The notes under the pieces were generated by a model. It ran no database searches, was not told the DNA's origin, and saw only the letters and a list, made by a program, of their open reading frames with translations. This document shows, in pieces, positions 20,081 through 21,999 of a stretch of DNA of 21,999 nt; the stretch's first letter is position 1, and each line of letters starts with the position of its first letter. Made by a program: the position numbers and the translations under genes. The stretch is from Gnetum montanum (lineage: Eukaryota; Streptophyta; Gnetopsida; Gnetales; Gnetaceae), in the NCBI GenBank assembly GCA_015680685.1, contig MNCI01017854.1, positions 80,740-102,738 of the forward strand, written 5' to 3'.

Positions 20081-21999
20081 ATGACTTCTTCTCACAAAAG
20101 TAATTCACCACCTAGGACTAACACTAGAGACTGTCAGCAACATACAACACATAACTAAAACTAGCCAAGTCCTAAACAATACAAGATAGTTTATAATCAT
20201 CTCGATGAGTATATTCCAAACTTTACTTTTATCCTCCATCAAGAAGAATAGTTGTAATGGAAAGATCTACAAGATAACATTATATTACCCCTAGATCAAT
20301 CAGTCCCTAAGATGCTCTTCCATGCCTTGGCACAGATTGGCATGCAAGAACTATTTGCTGAATACGTTGCTGAGCATTTTGATATGAGGGATTATCATCC
20401 TACAGACGTGCAACGTATGAGGGACTTAAGGCAGGAGAGTCAAAATGCACTGTCGAAGGGCAAAGCCCTGCATGTCCTTAGCGAAATAGGAGATGAGAAA
20501 ACCCTTATAATGGGTTCTTTAGCAATCAATGTTTCCCCTCCTAACGATGGTGAGGAGGTAAGGCATCAGAACATACGCTCAACAATCCATACTACTGGTT
20601 CTGATCCCTATGAACGCCAACTATTCACGGAAGAAACAACAACTCACTCTAAGGATGGACACTTAGATCGTTCTAATGATCAGGGCCGAAGCAACCGAAG
20701 AGAAGGTAAGAAACATGACCATGGTGATGGCTCCCCTTCTTCTTCTCCTTTATCTCACCACTCACCCTCTCCTTCCACATCTAGGCGCAGCCATCATGAA
20801 CATAACGGTGAGGGTAAAGGTAAGGAAGATGAGAGACCTCGACAGGCAAGTCGAGAAAAGAGACAAGGGCAAGGACGTAGGGAGTGTAGGGAACCACGAA
20901 GACATCATAGACATCATGAAAGAGATGATCATGACGAGCCCCTACTCACAACCTGAAGTATGCTTGACATCACAGAGGCTATTAGGATTCCAACAAGGCA
21001 CTTAAAGGACAGTCAGATCAAGCATTTGGACATAAATAATATCGCACGTTTTGAAGGGGGATACAACACTAATCCACAACATCATTTATAGGCATTCCAC
21101 AATGCTTGTGCCTTGCAAAATATAGACAATGAGTGGCAAAAGCTCAAGTTGTTCCCAAGGACACTCACCAAAGAAGCAGAGAGTTGGTACCAGTCCTTAG
21201 AACCAGAAACAATCAGGAGGTGGAGTACGATGCTTGAACTCTTCAATAATAAATACCAGATGTACTCCAGAGTGTCCAATTTGCATAAGCAGATCCAAGG
21301 CTAGAAGTAAGGTGCTTATGAACCCTTGGATGCTGCCATGGCCCACTACTATACATTGCTACATCGTTGCCCGGGCCATGGGTATGCTCAGCAGGATCAA
21401 CTTCGCCACATCATGGATGGGCTAAGACATGAAATGAGAAGAACCCTTAGGACTTATGCCCAAGCGAGATTATCATAACTAAGAGCCCAAGAAGTACATA
21501 GCTTGTTGGAACAAGTAGCGTAAGAAGAGGGTGAACTACGTAAGAGGGAAAGTGTGGAAGAATACAATCACGATCCCTCCCTTCACAAGAAGGAAGTGAA
21601 ATTCTATGATGAGGAGGATGAGTCACCACTCAAAGATTTGGTGAACTGGAAAACTTTGCCAATCCAAAAATTAACAACCGAGGTATCAGCCAAGGTAGAC
21701 CAAATGTGGGATTCCTTAGACTCAAGAATTAAAACAGTCTTGAAAATCATAGAAGAGTCTAAGGAGGAACAAAGTAGTGACAAAGGTAAGAAAAAGCAGA
21801 GAAATTTAAGCCTTGCACATAACAAGGGTAAGGGGAAAATTCCTATCTCTGATGAGGCTATGGACTCTGACATAGACGATGACAGTGGATGTGAGATCTA
21901 CCACTATGACCATCCTAAGGGATGTTGCCCAGTGATCTCACATCTACAGGAGTCTAGGGTGTATGTGCTAAATCCAAGACTCAACCAACGGCAAACACC
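20081..21999 (+). pseudogene. gag of element 3, open frame with stop codons, 3' end beyond window
   Basis: A single reading frame starts at the ATG at 20081 (MTSSHKSNSPPRTNTRDC) and stays readable to the window end without a frame shift. N-terminal IVYNHLDEYIPNF and LFHALAQIGMQELFAEYVAE match element 2. Then comes a low-complexity, His/Arg/Ser/Asp-rich region (about 20640-20940). The Gag core is at about 21040-21470 (ARFEGGYNTNPQHHL, LKLFPRTLTKEAESWYQSL, HIMDGLRHEMRRTLRTYAQA), with the Trp-Tyr pattern usual in retrotransposon Gag. A charged, coiled-coil-like part follows (LPIQKLTTEVSAKVDQMWDS), then a Lys-rich stretch, an acidic DSDIDDDSGCE and YDHPKGCCPV. Stops occur in the first 60 codons (four), at 20954-20956, near 21090, twice at 21302-21310, and near 21477 and 21521. 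The longest open part is 20312-20956, 214 codons. It cannot give a full Gag without readthrough. Confidence 0.9.

Larger units (their letters stand above)
18932..21999 (+). mobile_element. 5' part of an Athila/Tat-like LTR retrotransposon, element 3, cut by the window end
   Basis: In order on the plus strand are an LTR (to 19937), a one-base gap, a tRNA-Asp PBS (19939-19956), a leader, and a gag frame from 20081 that is still open at the window end. Protein, PBS and R/U5 blocks match element 2, so both belong to one broad family. The orientation is opposite. The better-preserved PBS (two mismatches), higher CpG content and absence of frame shifts in gag show it is a younger insertion than element 2. 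Stop codons in gag still make it non-coding. Pol and the 3' LTR should lie beyond 21999. Confidence 0.88.

Noticed and set aside
20081-21999. Reassigned genetic code or programmed stop readthrough, because TAA/TAG sit where Gln fits
   Set aside because: Element 2 and element 1 show the same kind of stops together with frame shifts and TGA at Arg-like sites. C-to-T decay explains all of them more simply.

Overview
The window looks like repeat-rich nuclear DNA of a vascular plant, most likely a seed plant with a large genome. It is AT-rich and holds long Ty3/gypsy retrotransposon remains with tRNA-Asp-type primer binding sites. No intact cellular gene, RNA gene, CRISPR array or bacterial-type feature was found. 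The species cannot be told from the sequence. Almost every recognisable coding stretch is broken by stop codons, so most coding entries are pseudogenes of retroelements.

Layout. (1) 1-2720: AT-rich DNA with no gene, a 40-bp tandem pair and an isolated TATA-like box. (2) 2725-4550, + strand: a 5'-truncated, degraded Ty3/gypsy pol fragment (RT thumb, RNase H, integrase), called element 1. It is followed by a 220-bp tandem duplication (4571-5014). (3) 5209-18532, - strand: a nearly complete but old LTR retrotransposon of about 13.3 kb, called element 2. It has a 3' LTR at 5209-6082 and a 5' LTR at 17610-18532, a PBS at 17591-17608, and a short purine tract beside the 3' LTR. Read on the minus strand its order is 5' LTR, PBS, gag, protease, RT, RNase H, integrase, a 2.1-kb spacer, an extra sense-strand ORF of about 2.9 kb, purine tract, 3' LTR. 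The order, the tRNA-Asp PBS, the RT motif VFMDDFS and the extra 3' ORF point to the Athila/Tat side of Ty3/gypsy. (4) 18533-18931: a short spacer with a degenerate direct repeat. (5) about 18932-21999, + strand: the 5' LTR, PBS and most of gag of a second element of the same broad family, called element 3. It is younger-looking, in the opposite orientation, and runs off the window.

Elements 2 and 3 share LTR ends, R/U5 blocks, PBS and gag sequence, but their U3 regions differ. Element 3 has a striking CpG-rich array of 34-bp palindromic units built on CGATATCG directly upstream of its TATA box. Element 2 has GAGGCCTC-centred palindromes at the corresponding place. Element 2's integrase holds a 45-bp exact inverted copy of nearby sequence bracketed by single N bases, which is probably an assembly artefact.

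The gag, pol and LTR modules would once have worked as one copy-and-paste cycle: an LTR promoter, priming by tRNA-Asp, a Gag particle, then protease, RT/RNase H and integrase. The interruptions show that no copy here can encode these proteins itself.
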